A stretch of 24,190 nt of DNA from an uncultured Candidatus Saccharibacteria bacterium (GCA_946482575.1 CAMLRZ010000014.1:1-24190); one strand, 5' to 3'; counted from the stretch's first letter, positions 12,663 to 19,450 are shown. Numbers and translations are program-made. The notes: generated by a model from the letters alone, not told the origin.

Positions 12663-13973
12663 ATGTTACAAGCAAAGAAAATTAAAGAAATTGCTGCTGA
12701 AAGCAAAAATAAGCTCTTGCCAGTGCGCAAGGCAAAGAAACTAACCGCCGAAGAAACACAGCCGGCGCGTGATTATATTAAGGCGTATTGGCCGCACTTG
12801 GAGCGGTACAATCCTAAAGACACCGACAGCCTTATTGGCGTACCTAAGCCCTATTTGGTGCCATCATATGCCGAGGGCCACGAGTTCGACTACAACGAGC
12901 TGTACTACTGGGATAGCTACTTTATGGTGCAGGGAATGCTCGATGAAGAGCACAAAGACCTGGTGATGGGCATTTTGGAAGACCTTATCAGCATCTTTAA
13001 ACGATTTAGCATTATCCCCAATGGTTCGCAAATGTACTACCTTAGCCGCTCGCAGCCACCCTTTTTGAGCAGCTTTATTTTTGACGTATATTACGCCTAC
13101 AACATGGATAAATCATGGCTCAAGCAGATGATTACCATTGCCCAGCAAGAGTACAAAACGGTGTGGATGGGCACGCGAAAGCCTAACGCCCGTCAGGTGT
13201 ACCGAGGCCTGAGCCGCTACTACGATTTTAACTACCTGCATGATATTGCCGAAACCGAAAGTGGTTGGGACATGACGCCCCGCTTTAACCGGCATGCGCT
13301 TAACTACTTGCCATGCGACCTGAACGCGCTCCTCTTTAAATATGAAAAAGATTTTGCACGCGCAGCCCGCATTTTGGGTAACAAAAAAGAAGAAGCCGAA
13401 TGGGAAAAAGCTGCCGAGGCTCGCAAACGTACCGTAACTGAACTGATGTGGGATGCCGGCAGGGGATTATTCTACGATTACAACTACGTCAAAGAACGTC
13501 GAGGCAACGTGAGCTCGCTTGCATCGTACTATGCAATGTGGGCAGGCATGGCTGACGGCCACCAGGCACAGGCAATGGTCAAGGCGCTGAAGCGATTTGA
13601 GCAAAAGGGCGGCCTGGCAACAACCGATAGCTTGCCATTGGGCTCGTACGTTCCGGGCGCCATGCCCACGCAGTGGGCGTACCCAAATGGCTGGGCTCCG
13701 TTGCAGTTCCTGGTGGTGAAGGGCTTGCAGCGCTACGGTTACGACGCTGACGCCGAACGCGTGGCTACCAAGTGGATGACCAACAACCTGAACTGGTACA
13801 ACGAGCACCACGAATTTATTGAAAAGTACAATGTGGTTTCACCCGAGAAACCGCCAGCCAAGGGTGTTTACCCATCGCAAACTGGTTTTGGCTGGACCAA
13901 CGCTGTGTTTGAGCGCTTTTGCCAAGAATATATCGACGGCGACAAGCACATTGGTGCTCCATTTGATTCCTAG
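12663..13973 (+). CDS. GH37 trehalase-like glycoside hydrolase with altered active site
   Basis: A 436-residue (alpha/alpha)6-barrel enzyme related to trehalases, which split trehalose to glucose. Family marks: YYWDSYF (81-87), ESGWDMTPRF with the probable general acid Asp203 (199-208), QWAYPNGWAPLQ (337-348, the second GH37 signature) and GFGWTNAV (408-415). Two expected features differ. The substrate-binding GGRF before YWDSY is missing (here EGHEFDYNELYYWD). The Glu that serves as catalytic base in EYP-Q-GFGW is Val402 (KGVYPSQTGFGW). It may therefore be inactive, use another base, or act on another sugar. There is no signal peptide, unlike periplasmic TreA, so a cytoplasmic site is likely. 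It is leaderless with a divergent DUF4419 neighbour. Codon use is resident-type. Confidence 0.87.
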   Translation: MLQAKKIKEIAAESKNKLLPVRKAKKLTAEETQPARDYIKAYWPHLERYNPKDTDSLIGVPKPYLVPSYAEGHEFDYNELYYWDSYFMVQGMLDEEHKDLVMGILEDLISIFKRFSIIPNGSQMYYLSRSQPPFLSSFIFDVYYAYNMDKSWLKQMITIAQQEYKTVWMGTRKPNARQVYRGLSRYYDFNYLHDIAETESGWDMTPRFNRHALNYLPCDLNALLFKYEKDFARAARILGNKKEEAEWEKAAEARKRTVTELMWDAGRGLFYDYNYVKERRGNVSSLASYYAMWAGMADGHQAQAMVKALKRFEQKGGLATTDSLPLGSYVPGAMPTQWAYPNGWAPLQFLVVKGLQRYGYDADAERVATKWMTNNLNWYNEHHEFIEKYNVVSPEKPPAKGVYPSQTGFGWTNAVFERFCQEYIDGDKHIGAPFDS

Positions 13974-13975
13974 GC

Positions 13976-14455
13976 TTAGGTAGTTTCTTTGGCCTGCTGA
14001 AGGTGCCAGATGTAAAAGTCGAGCAGACTTCTACGCTGGCGCTTTTTGGCTTTTCGTTTTTTTATTGCGTGACTGGTTGACGCGCCGTGGTCATGATGGT
14101 CATGGCTGCTACCGCCGCTGGAATGGTGCATCGAATGTCCGGAGCTATCCGCCGATTCTTCTGCCATTTCATGTTCAATAGAGTGGTCCAAGCAGGCGTC
14201 GCCCAGCTGTTGCACCAGATTAACGAACTGCTCCATGTCGTCGGCTGCCGCTACTAGATAGGCCTCAACCTCTTGGACCAGTTGATTACCGTCGTCGCCC
14301 GCACTCTGGGCCTCGGCTTCGGCCTGCTCGGCGGTTTGGAGCACGAGATCTGCATACTGAGACGTTTCTACGTAGGTAGTGCTGGCACTTGCCGAGACCT
14401 GACTGAGTAGAAAGTCAACAGAGAAACCGTTGGTACTAGGCTCGTTCTCCATCAA
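13976..14455 (-). CDS. Acidic helical protein with His-rich segment, unknown
   Basis: A 159-residue protein of no family I recognise. Residues 1-100 are acidic, Gln/Glu/Ala-rich and probably coiled. Residues 104-130 are Ser/His/Asp-rich (SGHSMHHSSGGSSHDHHDHG), likely able to bind metal ions. A lysine/arginine block (KKRKAKKRQRR, about 132-142) follows, then a short aromatic tail. The start overlaps the end of the upstream gene (14436-15311) by 20 bp, so the two should be translationally coupled. Two adjacent ATGs (14455, 14452) could be used. Only 2 bp separate its stop from that of the convergent GH37 gene, and no terminator is visible. Confidence 0.75.
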   Translation of the reverse strand: MMENEPSTNGFSVDFLLSQVSASASTTYVETSQYADLVLQTAEQAEAEAQSAGDDGNQLVQEVEAYLVAAADDMEQFVNLVQQLGDACLDHSIEHEMAEESADSSGHSMHHSSGGSSHDHHDHGASTSHAIKKRKAKKRQRRSLLDFYIWHLQQAKETT

Positions 14456-15311
14456 TCGCTCGCTGTACGTTGCTGATTGCGTGGCGCATCGCCATAAAGC
14501 CAGCTCCTTGCACGATTGTTAAGGCATCGGGGCTGTCGCAAACCGCAATGCCTTGCTCGTTGGCTGACTGCATACTATCGCGATGCCAGAGGAGGCGGGT
14601 GTGCGGAGCTGCCTGAAAGGTGTTATTGTCGATTGCTATTTCGGTGACGCCCTGCGGATTGCGACGCATACGCAAACTACTTACCTGATATTCTTGGCTT
14701 AGTAAATTTCCGGATACCGCGGGCAGTGTGCCTTGGCGCCGGAATTGTGGGCTGTGGTTAATGTGCCCACCATTGCTCCATGAAGCCAAGGCGGCCGGTT
14801 TTTCGGCAATGCTTAACACGCTAAGTAAATGTTGAGCCTCCGCAGTGCTCTTTTTGCCAGCCTGGTGGGAGCCTGCGCCTGGCGCTTCGAGTTGCGCTGC
14901 CGCTGCTAGTAGCTTAGTTTGGTCTTCTGTAATGCCCGATGCCCGCCAAGGCTGCCGCCACATCCAAAGCTGCAATTCAGACGAGTTCTGTTGCTGTACT
15001 GCCACCGCGCTGGGGAGCGCGATTTCTGGTGTGAGAGCCGTAATGACGTACGCGCCCGCCAGAACACGGCCGATATTTTGCAGTCGCTGCTGGTCATGCT
15101 GCCGGCCGTACACCTCAACCAAACCATTACGAAGATCGCTACCTTCTTGCTCGATGAAATCCAACGAGGTTCCTTGTGGTTGGTTGGCCCACAGCTGCTC
15201 GTGGACGCTAGCCAGGGCCTGGGTGCCACTGTCCATTGGATCGCCGGTGGCGTTGTATAAAAATGTGTCTAATTGGCTTGCGCCAGTCTCGTAATCTTGC
15301 ATATAAGTCAT
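14436..15311 (-). CDS. Unrecognised soluble protein (291 aa), first gene of a two-gene operon
   Basis: No family recognised. The protein is soluble, with no signal sequence, and rich in Gln and Ala. It has helical N- and C-terminal regions and a middle rich in Ser/His/Arg (GGHINHSPQFRRQ near 185). ATG at 15311 lies 7 nt after TAAGCT, with TTGCAT 17 nt further upstream. A second ATG at 15302 is in frame. It overlaps the His-rich protein gene by 20 bp. Together with the 273- and 370-residue proteins, it is one of three unrecognised cytoplasmic proteins coded on this strand. Confidence 0.78.
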   Translation of the reverse strand: MTYMQDYETGASQLDTFLYNATGDPMDSGTQALASVHEQLWANQPQGTSLDFIEQEGSDLRNGLVEVYGRQHDQQRLQNIGRVLAGAYVITALTPEIALPSAVAVQQQNSSELQLWMWRQPWRASGITEDQTKLLAAAAQLEAPGAGSHQAGKKSTAEAQHLLSVLSIAEKPAALASWSNGGHINHSPQFRRQGTLPAVSGNLLSQEYQVSSLRMRRNPQGVTEIAIDNNTFQAAPHTRLLWHRDSMQSANEQGIAVCDSPDALTIVQGAGFMAMRHAISNVQRAIDGERA

Positions 15312-15318
15312 AGGCTGT

Positions 15319-15347
15319 AGCTTACGGACAGCTCAAAATAAATGCAA
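15319..15347 (-). promoter_or_regulatory. Promoter of the 291-aa/His-rich operon
   Basis: On the minus strand TTGCAT (15347-15342), 17 nt, TAAGCT (15324-15319), then 7 nt to ATG. Leaderless layout. Confidence 0.55.
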
Positions 15348-15495
15348 AAAAGTCGCATTTTATTATAAAGGCTGCAAAATTGTCGCAAAATGCTATACCA
15401 AAAATGCAAAAGACTACCAGCGCTGCACAAAACCGCGCCCTGCCATTGAAAAAAGCGGCGTAACAGGGTATTATATAGCCTGTACCTAGCTGATT

Positions 15496-15571
15496 GGCTC
15501 TTTAGCTCAGTTGGTAGAGCAGAGGCCTGAAGAGCCTTGTGTCCCCAGTTCGAGTCTGGGAGGAGCCACCA
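15496..15571 (+). tRNA. tRNA-Phe (GAA)
   Basis: A 76-nt cloverleaf. Acceptor GGCTCTT/AGGAGCC with A73 and an encoded CCA, D-arm GCTC/GAGC with GG in the loop, anticodon loop CTGAAGA (anticodon GAA), and T-arm CCCAG-TTCGAGT-CTGGG. The anticodon stem begins with a G-U pair. Its own TATTAT/TATATAG-like -10 lies about 20 nt upstream. Confidence 0.97.
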
Positions 15572-15609
15572 AAGAAAATACCCCAAGCGTAAGCTGGGGT
15601 ATTTTCTTT
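15572..15609 (+). terminator. Terminator of tRNA-Phe
   Basis: AAGAAAATACCCCA pairs with TGGGGTATTTTCTT. The stem starts directly after CCA. Confidence 0.88.
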
Positions 15610-15628
15610 GGTTGTTGTTTTAGGTCGA

Positions 15629-15720
15629 GAACTGGACTACGGCGAAGCCGCCAGTTCGGTGGAGCGAGGACGCGCGCAGGAATGTATTCCGAGCACGCCG
15701 CAGCGAAAGAGCGAAGCGAT
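15629..15720. other. Structured non-coding stretch downstream of tRNA-Phe
   Basis: GAACTGG (15629-15635) pairs with CCAGTTC (15651-15657) around a GGCGAAGCC hairpin. Further short dyads follow (GGAAT/ATTCC; repeated GCGAAAGAGCGAAGCG). The whole 15610-15820 gap holds no convincing gene. It may be a repeat element or a small RNA. Confidence 0.45.
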
Positions 15721-15821
15721 CTGGGGGTACGGATGATCTATGTGAGCTGAGGATAGTTCGCTCAAGATTCAATTTTTATGCGGCTAAGAAGTAGTACCTG
15801 TAGCCATTCTGAGCTATAGAA

Positions 15822-16247
15822 CTACTTATTTTTCACGTACAACTTAACGTAACCCGCTGAGTGTGCGGATATCGCAATGATGCAGCTCGCAATTGCAGCC
15901 TTTCCTGCAAGAGGAGTGATATGCCAAAGGCCTGCCACAAAGCCAATTGCAGCAGCAAGTTGGGCAATTGATTTCGAGATCACTACAAGCTTTGATTTAC
16001 TTGTGTGTTTCATAAAACCTTCTTGACGATTGAGAAGTATGAGAGCGGCAAGGATTGGGGTGCTAATGGCAAATGAAACAACACAGATTTTTGCTGCCAA
16101 ATCAGTAAGGCTGCCTCCACTTAGAAACGGCTGGATCATGATGAGCCCCATGCCGATTAGGCCGCCGTATATAATGTTAGCTTCTTTGATCCATTCTTTT
16201 TCTTGGGCTGCCGAGAATATAATTTTGTCATTTTGATAATCTTGCAT
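15822..16247 (-). CDS. Four-helix membrane protein, unknown
   Basis: A 141-residue protein read from ATG at 16247, which lies exactly 6 nt after TATAAT (16259-16254); upstream in-frame codons fall inside the neighbouring gene. An N-terminal charged helix (1-22) precedes hydrophobic segments at about 25-43, 50-70, 92-110 and 116-132. The arrangement of a helix plus two pairs of membrane helices recalls SLATT-type membrane domains found near nucleotide-signal systems, but I cannot confirm this. It lies 20 bp after the 370-aa gene on the same strand, with its own promoter. Confidence 0.75.
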   Translation of the reverse strand: MQDYQNDKIIFSAAQEKEWIKEANIIYGGLIGMGLIMIQPFLSGGSLTDLAAKICVVSFAISTPILAALILLNRQEGFMKHTSKSKLVVISKSIAQLAAAIGFVAGLWHITPLAGKAAIASCIIAISAHSAGYVKLYVKNK

Positions 16248-16253
16248 ACTTTG

Positions 16254-16259
16254 ATTATA
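16254..16259 (-). promoter_or_regulatory. -10 box of the four-helix membrane protein gene
   Basis: TATAAT on the minus strand, 6 nt before ATG. It sits in the 20-bp gap after the stop codon of the 370-aa gene. Confidence 0.62.
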
Positions 16260-16266
16260 CCAGGCG

Positions 16267-17379
16267 TTATACACCCATAGCATTGCGCCAGCGGTAATGC
16301 TCCTTCATTTTGATGCTGCCCCATTCCGCCAGCTCTTCAGGAGTATCGGTAACGTTAATACGCTGGGTAAGCCACGGAAAATCTTGGAGCAGACGACTGA
16401 TGTGACTCATGACCAGGTGACGTTGTCTGTTGGGTGTGGAGGTATCGCTACTATCGTGACGCTGCATATAAATGCCCAACGCTTGATCGTGCAAAATAGC
16501 GCCCAAAGCCAACCAGCCGATTTCGTTGACAGCGCCATAGCTGAGCTGCTCGTTGTTGATCGCCACCAAATTAACCGCGCTGCTCGTTTTACTGCCGACT
16601 TCTTGGGCGATAAGCATATCTGGAGAACGGTCAAACCCCTCTCGATAGGTGGTGCTCACGGCGCCGAGAGTGTGGAACTTCCTGGGCTGTTGTTGCGCAA
16701 TGCCCTGTAGTAGCGACTCGTCGCCGCTGCCTGTAATAACCATGCGGGCTTGCAATAAGGGCTTCTGTAGAATAATTGGCCCGCTTGGCGGTTGTTTATC
16801 AGCAGGCTGGCGCAAGTATCGTATAGCGGCCTGAGCCACGCTTTTGTTTAGGCTGGCTAGTGTTTCATGATTCTGAATACGCACTGGTGCAAGTTCTTCC
16901 TCAAACGCCTTAAGGTATTGGCGAGTGATAGAGCGGCCTATAAATACGCGCTGGTCCAGCTCGCCGCCTGGCGCAATATGGGTGAATATTTCTTGCCCGC
17001 GCAACAGGCCGCCAATAACGCCAAATGGGACTTCGGCCGTACTGGCTTGGCCTTCGCTGGTACTTAAAACTGGCAGTGCCAAAAAACGACTTTCGGCCAG
17101 ATAGCGCCTCTCAACTAAGGCGCACGCGAGTGTCCATTTGTCCGTCATGGGCGAGTACTGTTCCAGCGCATCGGGCGACAGATCGGCTTCAACAAACTCG
17201 TTCTGAACATAGGGGATGGACACTTCGCGATAGTCAACATTGCCACAGGTGGCCATCCAAGCAATACAGTCGTGCAAGTTTGCCAGACTGTGAGTTCGTG
17301 ATACCTCAAGGCCAGGATAGTCACTTAGGGGGCGACGCCCTAAAGGCTCAGTGTAATTCAGCTCAAAAACTTCGCTCAT
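16267..17379 (-). CDS. Unrecognised soluble protein (370 aa)
   Basis: No known family recognised. The protein is cytoplasmic by composition, mixed alpha/beta, with no repeats. Noticeable segments: a glycine-rich stretch VPFGVIGGLLRGQEIF (near 125), VNEIGWLALGAILHDQALG (near 285) and a basic, aromatic C-terminus KMKEHYRWRNAMGV. The GWLALG phrase has an echo in the 273-aa protein. The promoter is TTGTTA (17419-17414), 17 nt, TATGGT (17396-17391), leaving about 5 nt of leader. Codon use is resident-type, unlike the GC-rich unit just upstream. Confidence 0.8.
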   Translation of the reverse strand: MSEVFELNYTEPLGRRPLSDYPGLEVSRTHSLANLHDCIAWMATCGNVDYREVSIPYVQNEFVEADLSPDALEQYSPMTDKWTLACALVERRYLAESRFLALPVLSTSEGQASTAEVPFGVIGGLLRGQEIFTHIAPGGELDQRVFIGRSITRQYLKAFEEELAPVRIQNHETLASLNKSVAQAAIRYLRQPADKQPPSGPIILQKPLLQARMVITGSGDESLLQGIAQQQPRKFHTLGAVSTTYREGFDRSPDMLIAQEVGSKTSSAVNLVAINNEQLSYGAVNEIGWLALGAILHDQALGIYMQRHDSSDTSTPNRQRHLVMSHISRLLQDFPWLTQRINVTDTPEELAEWGSIKMKEHYRWRNAMGV

Positions 17380-17390
17380 AGATTGAACCT

Positions 17391-17419
17391 ACCATACCGC
17401 GGAGAGCCCCAAATAACAA
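17391..17419 (-). promoter_or_regulatory. Promoter of the 370-aa gene
   Basis: On the minus strand TTGTTA (17419-17414), 17 nt, TATGGT (17396-17391), 11 nt before ATG. It begins where the unit 6 terminator ends. Confidence 0.62.
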
Positions 17420-17450
17420 TACAAAATAAAAACACCCAGCTAGGGTGCTT
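17420..17450 (-). terminator. Terminator of GC-rich unit 6
   Basis: On the minus strand AGCACCC-TAGCT-GGGTG is followed by TTTTTATTTT. The same CACCC/GGGTG core is used after units 4 and 5. Confidence 0.82.
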
Positions 17451-17520
17451 GCTTTTTCGAGGGTTGAGTTTGACAGAGTGAGACGAGGTAGAAGGGGTAG
17501 GGCGGGCGGAGTGTCGGCGA

Positions 17521-17558
17521 GCCGACGGGAGGGCGCGAGAAGCGCTGATCCCGTCGGC
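17521..17558 (-). other. Stem-loop downstream of the unit 6 membrane protein gene
   Basis: A perfect 10-bp stem between 17521-17530 and 17549-17558 with an inner GCGC/GCGC helix. On the minus strand it is followed by about 70 nt of C- and T-rich sequence before the terminator. Confidence 0.68.
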
Positions 17559-17580
17559 CGCGACGTGCATGGTGCTCAGG

Positions 17581-18270
17581 TCAGGCGGTGACCGGGGTCT
17601 CCGCGGTGCGGGCGAGCGGCTTCTTGCCGGAGAACTGGATGCGGCGCCAGGCGGGGTTGCCGGTGTTCACGATCTCGAAGTTGTTCCGCAGGAACGTGAT
17701 GCCGCGCCGACCGCCGGTGATCAGGCCGAACAGCAGGACGGTGCAGGTCAGGACGAAGTCCGCGGCCCACAGCCAGGCGCCGAAGTCGGCCCAGTCGTTC
17801 CAGTAGCTGCCGCCGACGTCGTACATGTCCTGCGTGAGCTGCGCCGCGAAGGTGCCGAACAGGCTGGCGCCCAGGAGGAAGCCGGTGACGATCGTCAGCT
17901 TGACGTCGAGCGCGCGTCCCTGGACCCAGGTGAACCTGCCGGCGAGCACGAACAGCGCCAGTGCCGCGACGGCCATCACGATCGGTGTGCCCACGAACTG
18001 GATGCCGGTGACCGGGGCTTCGTAGTTGCCCGAGTACTGGCGCGCCGCGAACGTGGCGTCGATCTGCTTGTGGCTGATGTTGAGCATGACCGCCGTGGTG
18101 GTCACGAAGACCAGCGCGGTGCTGAGTCCGATGGCTGCCTCCTTGTGCCGACGTCCGAGGGCGACGAACAGGAGCAGGGCCAGGACCAGGGCGACGGTGA
18201 TGGCCAGGGTGGTGGTGCCGTAGAACAGGTCGTAGAAGGGGTTGTACTGCAGCAGCCTACTGGGATGCAC
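17581..18270 (-). CDS. Polytopic membrane protein, unknown (GC-rich unit 6)
   Basis: A 229-residue protein starting at GTG 18270 with GAAGGAG 6 nt upstream; an upstream in-frame ATG lies in the leader and lacks a ribosome site. About five hydrophobic segments: 17-38, 45-64, 88-108, 118-138 and 158-180. The extracytoplasmic loop between helices 2 and 3 is about 25 residues. The C-terminal 45 residues are basic and soluble (NTGNPAWRRIQFSGKKPLAR). No family recognised. Codons are almost all G/C-ending, the strongest contrast in the window with its AT-rich promoter and neighbours, consistent with actinobacterial origin. Confidence 0.75.
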   Translation of the reverse strand: MHPSRLLQYNPFYDLFYGTTTLAITVALVLALLLFVALGRRHKEAAIGLSTALVFVTTTAVMLNISHKQIDATFAARQYSGNYEAPVTGIQFVGTPIVMAVAALALFVLAGRFTWVQGRALDVKLTIVTGFLLGASLFGTFAAQLTQDMYDVGGSYWNDWADFGAWLWAADFVLTCTVLLFGLITGGRRGITFLRNNFEIVNTGNPAWRRIQFSGKKPLARTAETPVTA

Positions 18271-18340
18271 GGCGTACTCCTTCGGTGAGTCTCTCTCTGT
18301 CAAGGGGGTCGTCTATCGCTGGATTGCGAAGATCGTGAAT

Positions 18341-18369
18341 ATTGTATAATATTTTAGTCTAAAAAGCAA
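18341..18369 (-). promoter_or_regulatory. Promoter of GC-rich unit 6
   Basis: On the minus strand TTGCTT (18369-18364), 17 nt, TACAAT (18346-18341). The leader is about 64 nt. Confidence 0.72.
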
Positions 18370-18370
18370 T

Positions 18371-18398
18371 GCCTGTTATCAGGCGAAGAGTATATAAT
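18371..18398 (+). promoter_or_regulatory. Inverted repeat and -10 box before the 71-aa gene
   Basis: GCCTG-TTAT-CAGGC (18371-18384) lies between the divergent unit 6 promoter and TATAAT (18393-18398), at the place expected for the -35. It could be an operator or a short hairpin. The leader is about 20 nt with AGGGGA 4 nt before ATG. Confidence 0.5.
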
Positions 18399-18424
18399 AG
18401 GGAGTAGATTAGTTAGGGGAGCGC

Positions 18425-18640
18425 ATGTTTAACGAAAACTACAAGCAAGAATACGAACGAGCTGTGTTCGAGGCACGTGAAATCACCAAAGAACTCCATG
18501 AATTCTTTGATCACATTGAGCATCACGAAGATGAAGCCTTCCGTTACTACAAGCAGGATCCTCACTTCCGCCTTTTTGAACGACAGCGAGAAGCGCTAGA
18601 ACGCCTTCGTCATGCCAGCGAACGCTACTTCGGTCAGTGA
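18425..18640 (+). CDS. Small charged helical protein, unknown
   Basis: A 71-residue protein that is nearly all helix and highly charged, with His, Glu and Arg repeats (ELHEFFDHIEHHEDEAFRYY). It probably forms a helical hairpin or coiled coil; the His/Glu positions might bind metal. No family recognised. The ribosome site AGGGGA precedes ATG, which is unusual for a resident gene here. It is divergent from unit 6 and lies 106 bp before tRNA-Gly. Confidence 0.72.
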   Translation: MFNENYKQEYERAVFEAREITKELHEFFDHIEHHEDEAFRYYKQDPHFRLFERQREALERLRHASERYFGQ

Positions 18641-18746
18641 CGCGACGTGCATCTGCTTAAAAGTAGTCACATAAAACTTTTTATGGCGGCAAGGTCTTGA
18701 TTGCCGCGCCAAATTACGGTAGAATAACTTCTGTCAGCAATGATAT

Positions 18747-18823
18747 GCGGGTTTAGCTCAGTTGTTTAGAGCGCATCCTTGCCAAGGATGAGGCCAGGGG
18801 TTAGAGTCCCCTAACCCGCACCA
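18747..18823 (+). tRNA. tRNA-Gly (GCC) with unusual D/T-loop contact
   Basis: A 77-nt cloverleaf. Acceptor GCGGGTT/AACCCGC with A73 and an encoded CCA, D-stem GCTC/GAGC, anticodon stem CATCC/GGATG with loop TTGCCAA (anticodon GCC), and T-stem AGGGG/CCCCT. The D-loop AGTTGTTTA has T at position 19 and the T-loop TTAGAGT has A at position 56. The usual G19-C56 tertiary pair would thus become T19-A56, a matched change. Confidence 0.93.
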
Positions 18824-18858
18824 AACAAAGGACGTCACGAAAGTGGCGTTTTTTGTTT
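18823..18858 (+). terminator. Terminator of tRNA-Gly
   Basis: AAACAAAGGACGTCAC, GAAA loop, GTGGCGTTTTTTGTTT. The stem begins right after CCA. A near-identical copy is at 21342-21377. Confidence 0.88.
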
Positions 18859-18874
18859 GGTCTGAGCTGGAGGC

Positions 18875-18935
18875 TTTGACGCCTGGCCTCATCGAAAGAC
18901 ATAATAGGCCAGGGTAGCACCCTCTCGGCGAGAGT
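18875..18935. other. Hairpin-rich stretch downstream of tRNA-Gly
   Basis: CCTGGCCT (18882-18889) pairs with AGGCCAGG (18906-18913), and CTCTCG/CGAGAG forms a second hairpin. There is no gene in this gap. It mirrors the structured stretch after tRNA-Phe. Confidence 0.4.
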
Positions 18936-18997
18936 CTCCTAGCCAACACTAGTTTTGAAGCGTCTTATAATATGAAGATGTTTGGTAAAATGAACCT

Positions 18998-19375
18998 ATG
19001 GCCATCGTTGCTTCATTGGGTATCTTAGTTCTTTCTGCTCTTTCTGTATTTCAACTGCTCCTGATATTCGGTAGGCCACTCGGCAATTACGCATGGGGAG
19101 GACAACACGAAGTACTTCCTAGAAAACTTCGCATTGCCAGCGTGTTCTCGATACTGTTGTATATTGCGTTTGGCATCCTCTTGGCCAGTAAGGCTGGTTT
19201 GGCCAGCGTGTTCCCCGATGGCTCTTTCCTCACAATAGCTATGTGGATACTAACGTTTTATTTCACGCTCGGTATCTTCATGAATGCTATTTCGCGCAGT
19301 AAGAAGGAGCGTATGGTGATGACACCAGTAGCCGTTTTGCTTGCTGCAATTTTTTTGCAAGTGACACTAAGTTGA
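18998..19375 (+). CDS. Conserved-type hypothetical four-helix membrane protein
   Basis: A 125-residue membrane protein. Four hydrophobic segments (about 3-24, 46-64, 77-97, 105-123), with the conserved-looking loop GRPLGNYAWGGQHEVLP between helices 1 and 2. This loop is familiar from a widespread family of small bacterial membrane proteins of unknown role. ATG at 18998 is exactly 6 nt after TAAAAT, so leaderless transcription is likely; a TATAAT further upstream (18966-18971) could give a 20-nt leader. Confidence 0.82.
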   Translation: MAIVASLGILVLSALSVFQLLLIFGRPLGNYAWGGQHEVLPRKLRIASVFSILLYIAFGILLASKAGLASVFPDGSFLTIAMWILTFYFTLGIFMNAISRSKKERMVMTPVAVLLAAIFLQVTLS

Positions 19376-19450
19376 TGAAAACATCATTTTTTCGTTGTAA
19401 CAGCATCTTTCTAAACCCCTACCAAAAACCTCTTCTGCTACAATTGATGA

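Noticed and set aside
15308..15586. Minus-strand frame over tRNA-Phe
   Set aside because: Contains the DSNWGHKALQASALPTEL-type translation that commonly arises antisense to tRNA genes.
17569..18288. Plus-strand frame of 239 codons
   Set aside because: Antisense to the unit 6 membrane protein. The sense frame has a good ribosome site, membrane helices and a matching promoter and terminator.
18758..18949. Minus-strand frame over tRNA-Gly
   Set aside because: Contains the GLGDSNPWP phrase typical of false genes antisense to tRNAs.
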